Below are positions 16,292 through 17,361 of a stretch of 17,361 nucleotides of DNA, piece by piece. How positions within the stretch are numbered: position 1 is the stretch's first letter; each line of letters begins with the position of its first letter. The position numbers and the translations under genes were made by a program. The notes below the pieces were generated by a model. It saw only the letters and a list, made by a program, of their open reading frames with translations, did no database searches and was not told where the DNA came from. Source of the DNA: an uncultured Flammeovirgaceae bacterium. Its GTDB lineage: Bacteria; Bacteroidota; Bacteroidia; Cytophagales; Cyclobacteriaceae. The stretch spans positions 1 to 17,361 of the forward strand of contig CAKZPJ010000057.1 of the NCBI GenBank assembly GCA_937138955.1, in the 5' to 3' direction.

Positions 16292-16725
16292 AGCATGCGG
16301 GTTTTAAGGTTATAAGATATATTAACTTGCTGGACATCTACTAGATATCGTTTTCTCAGAAATTTTCGACCCAATAAAACGGGGTGTTTCATTTCTTTCC
16401 GGTCAGTTAATGAGAATTCAACGGTTCTTTTTTTATTGAAAATCACGATTACTGTCTTAATAGCATAGCGGTGTTCAGCCTGGCCGGTAGAGCTTTTTAC
16501 GATCTTATCACTGAAGTCTCTTATCAATATTGGTTTATCATTGTATTCCGGGTGGGTGGGATCGAGCATATTGAAGGATAATATTTGTTGCCCGTCTTGA
16601 TCAATTATTTCTACATGATGGCAGTGAAGGGCAGAACCATAGGCACCAGTGTCCACTTTAGCGTCAATATCAGAGAAACCCAGTTCGGGTAAATCTATTT
16701 TATCTTTTCTGCCAATTGTAATCAT
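16288..16725 (-). CDS. RimB-like retropepsin-type protease (ATP-dependent zinc protease family, PF05618)
   Basis: Starting at ATG 16725 the protein has 145 residues, beginning [16 protein letters not shown], the usual start of this family. An upstream ATG at 16776 would add 17 residues and is less likely. The diagnostic motif is [14 protein letters not shown], with Asp25-Thr-Gly-Ala as the aspartic-protease-like signature, and a later [10 protein letters not shown] segment before the C-terminus. In Pseudomonas the family member RimB is a protease that acts with RimK in S6 modification. Here the four-base overlap with rimK supports a joint role. It is cytoplasmic by lack of a signal. Confidence 0.88.
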   Translation of the reverse strand: MITIGRKDKIDLPELGFSDIDAKVDTGAYGSALHCHHVEIIDQDGQQILSFNMLDPTHPEYNDKPILIRDFSDKIVKSSTGQAEHRYAIKTVIVIFNKKRTVEFSLTDRKEMKHPVLLGRKFLRKRYLVDVQQVNISYNLKTRML

Positions 16726-16923
16726 AAAAGTTAGCCGTGAGTGAACCCTCGGAACAAGAACGTCACTTTTAATCATGATATAAGCTTTTAGTTAGAAAAA
16801 TATTTCTTAATCCATAGTTGATAGTCCACAGAAATAGTCATTTGTCCCCTGGTTTCGGGGTTTGGAGATTAGTCACTTGTCATTGTACATTGCTAATTGC
16901 TGACTGTATATTGTCAATTGCTT
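16726..16923. promoter_or_regulatory. Divergent gap between rimB and the sensor kinase
   Basis: This 198-base stretch must contain promoters for the - strand rim cluster and the + strand kinase. No canonical Bacteroidota -33/-7 pair was recognised. Its right half is a degenerate 7-base tandem repeat. The left part, to 16776, overlaps the optional N-terminal extension of rimB. Confidence 0.4.
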
Positions 16924-16924
16924 A
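16834..16924. repeat. Degenerate heptanucleotide tandem repeat ahead of the kinase start
   Basis: From 16869 the sequence can be cut into eight consecutive 7-mers: TTAGTCA, CTTGTCA, TTGTACA, TTGCTAA, TTGCTGA, CTGTATA, TTGTCAA, TTGCTTA, with an approximate consensus TTGTCAA. The units ATAGTCA and TTTGTCC at 16834-16847 are in the same 7-base register, separated by three diverged units. The last unit overlaps the A of the kinase ATG at 16924. It resembles short tandemly repeated heptamers known from intergenic regions of cyanobacteria and some Bacteroidota. Confidence 0.55.
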
Positions 16925-17361
16925 TGCACTACTATACTTTTCGCCTCTATATCGTTCTTCGCCTACTGCTAATTATTGGGTTAGGATATATGGCGGTTTA
17001 CATACTTACTCAAACTCATTTCTGGCTGGTTTCCTTCTGGATTATACTAGCTGTACTTATCAGCATAGTTGAATTGCTGCGCTATATCGAGCGTTCGCAC
17101 CGAGAGTTAGAAAATTTGGTAGTGGCTATTTCTCAGGGAGATTTTACTAATACGTACCAACAGCACTGGTACAAGTCGGGTGAGCTATTAGCCCATGCGT
17201 ACAATCGGCTGGTGACTACCTATCAGCAGCTACGGCAAGAAAAGGAAAGTAATCATCAGTATCTGCAAAATGTTGTTGAGCACGTTTCAATAGCTCTCAT
17301 TGGATTAAATCAACAAAATGAGGTTACACTGGTCAATCCAGCAGCGAAGCAACTTCTACAG
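16924..17361 (+). CDS. Sensor histidine kinase, N-terminal part (two TM, HAMP-like, PAS start), 3' truncated
   Basis: The frame is open from ATG 16924 to the window end, giving 146 residues with no stop. Two hydrophobic segments, about 9-28 and 34-55, are separated by a very short loop, so there is almost no extracytoplasmic sensor domain. A HAMP-like linker (about 56-105, with VVAISQGDFT) and a coiled stretch (QQLRQEKESN) follow, then the start of a PAS domain (VEHVSIALIGLNQQNEVTLVNPAA). The catalytic kinase domains lie outside the window. The architecture fits an NtrB/NtrY-like partner for the sigma-54 regulator at 12656-14038. The degenerate heptamer array runs into its start codon. Confidence 0.85.
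   Translation, partial: MHYYTFRLYIVLRLLLIIGLGYMAVYILTQTHFWLVSFWIILAVLISIVELLRYIERSHRELENLVVAISQGDFTNTYQQHWYKSGELLAHAYNRLVTTYQQLRQEKESNHQYLQNVVEHVSIALIGLNQQNEVTLVNPAAKQLLQ

Noticed and set aside
1..17361. CRISPR arrays, tRNA or rRNA genes, transposases, phage or toxin-antitoxin genes
   Set aside because: No regularly spaced direct repeats of CRISPR size, RNA gene structure or recognisable proteins of these classes were seen on reading the window.

Overview
The window looks like chromosomal DNA of a Bacteroidota member, probably of the Cytophagia/Cytophagales type. This is inferred from gene content: a sdhCAB operon with a single five-helix cytochrome b, tandem FAD-dependent oxidoreductases interleaved with sulfatases, short lipoprotein-style signals, few Shine-Dalgarno sequences, and an NtrC-type regulator with a two-helix kinase. 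No rRNA, tRNA, CRISPR array or transposase gene was seen.

Region 1 (1-7568, + strand) is a tight five-gene run entering from the left edge: a 5'-truncated FAD-dependent oxidoreductase, two sulfatases (504 and 465 aa), and two more full-length FAD-dependent oxidoreductases that are clear paralogues of the first. Gaps are only 25-67 bases, so one transcript is likely. The four genes whose N-terminus is visible all have export signals, so this is an envelope or periplasmic catabolic module, probably for a sulfated glycan or other sulfated organic compound. No SusC/SusD pair or glycoside hydrolase is in the window. Convergent to it, after a 13-base gap, is an exported enolase-superfamily protein (7582-8880, - strand) with a twin-arginine lipoprotein signal, which may belong to the same catabolic theme.

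Region 2 (8990-12403, - strand) is the respiratory core operon sdhC-sdhA-sdhB (succinate:menaquinone oxidoreductase or fumarate reductase), with 6-base gaps.

Region 3 (12656-17361) holds an NtrC-family sigma-54 response regulator (+), then a convergent - strand cluster of a RimB-like DTGA protease, a RimK ATP-grasp ligase and an aspartoacylase/succinylglutamate desuccinylase-like hydrolase, then the 5' part of a two-TM HAMP/PAS sensor kinase (+) that runs off the right edge. The kinase is the natural partner of the regulator, so the rim cluster sits between the two halves of a two-component system. The regulator/hydrolase gap contains an inverted pair of C-rich hairpin repeats (14191-14340), a possible MITE-like unit. 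The rimB/kinase gap contains a degenerate 7-base tandem repeat running up to the kinase start codon.

The most unusual parts are the triplicated, exported FAD-dependent oxidoreductases with divergent loops and an altered FAD motif in the middle paralogue, the variant sulfatase beside them, and the rim cluster nested within the sensor pair.
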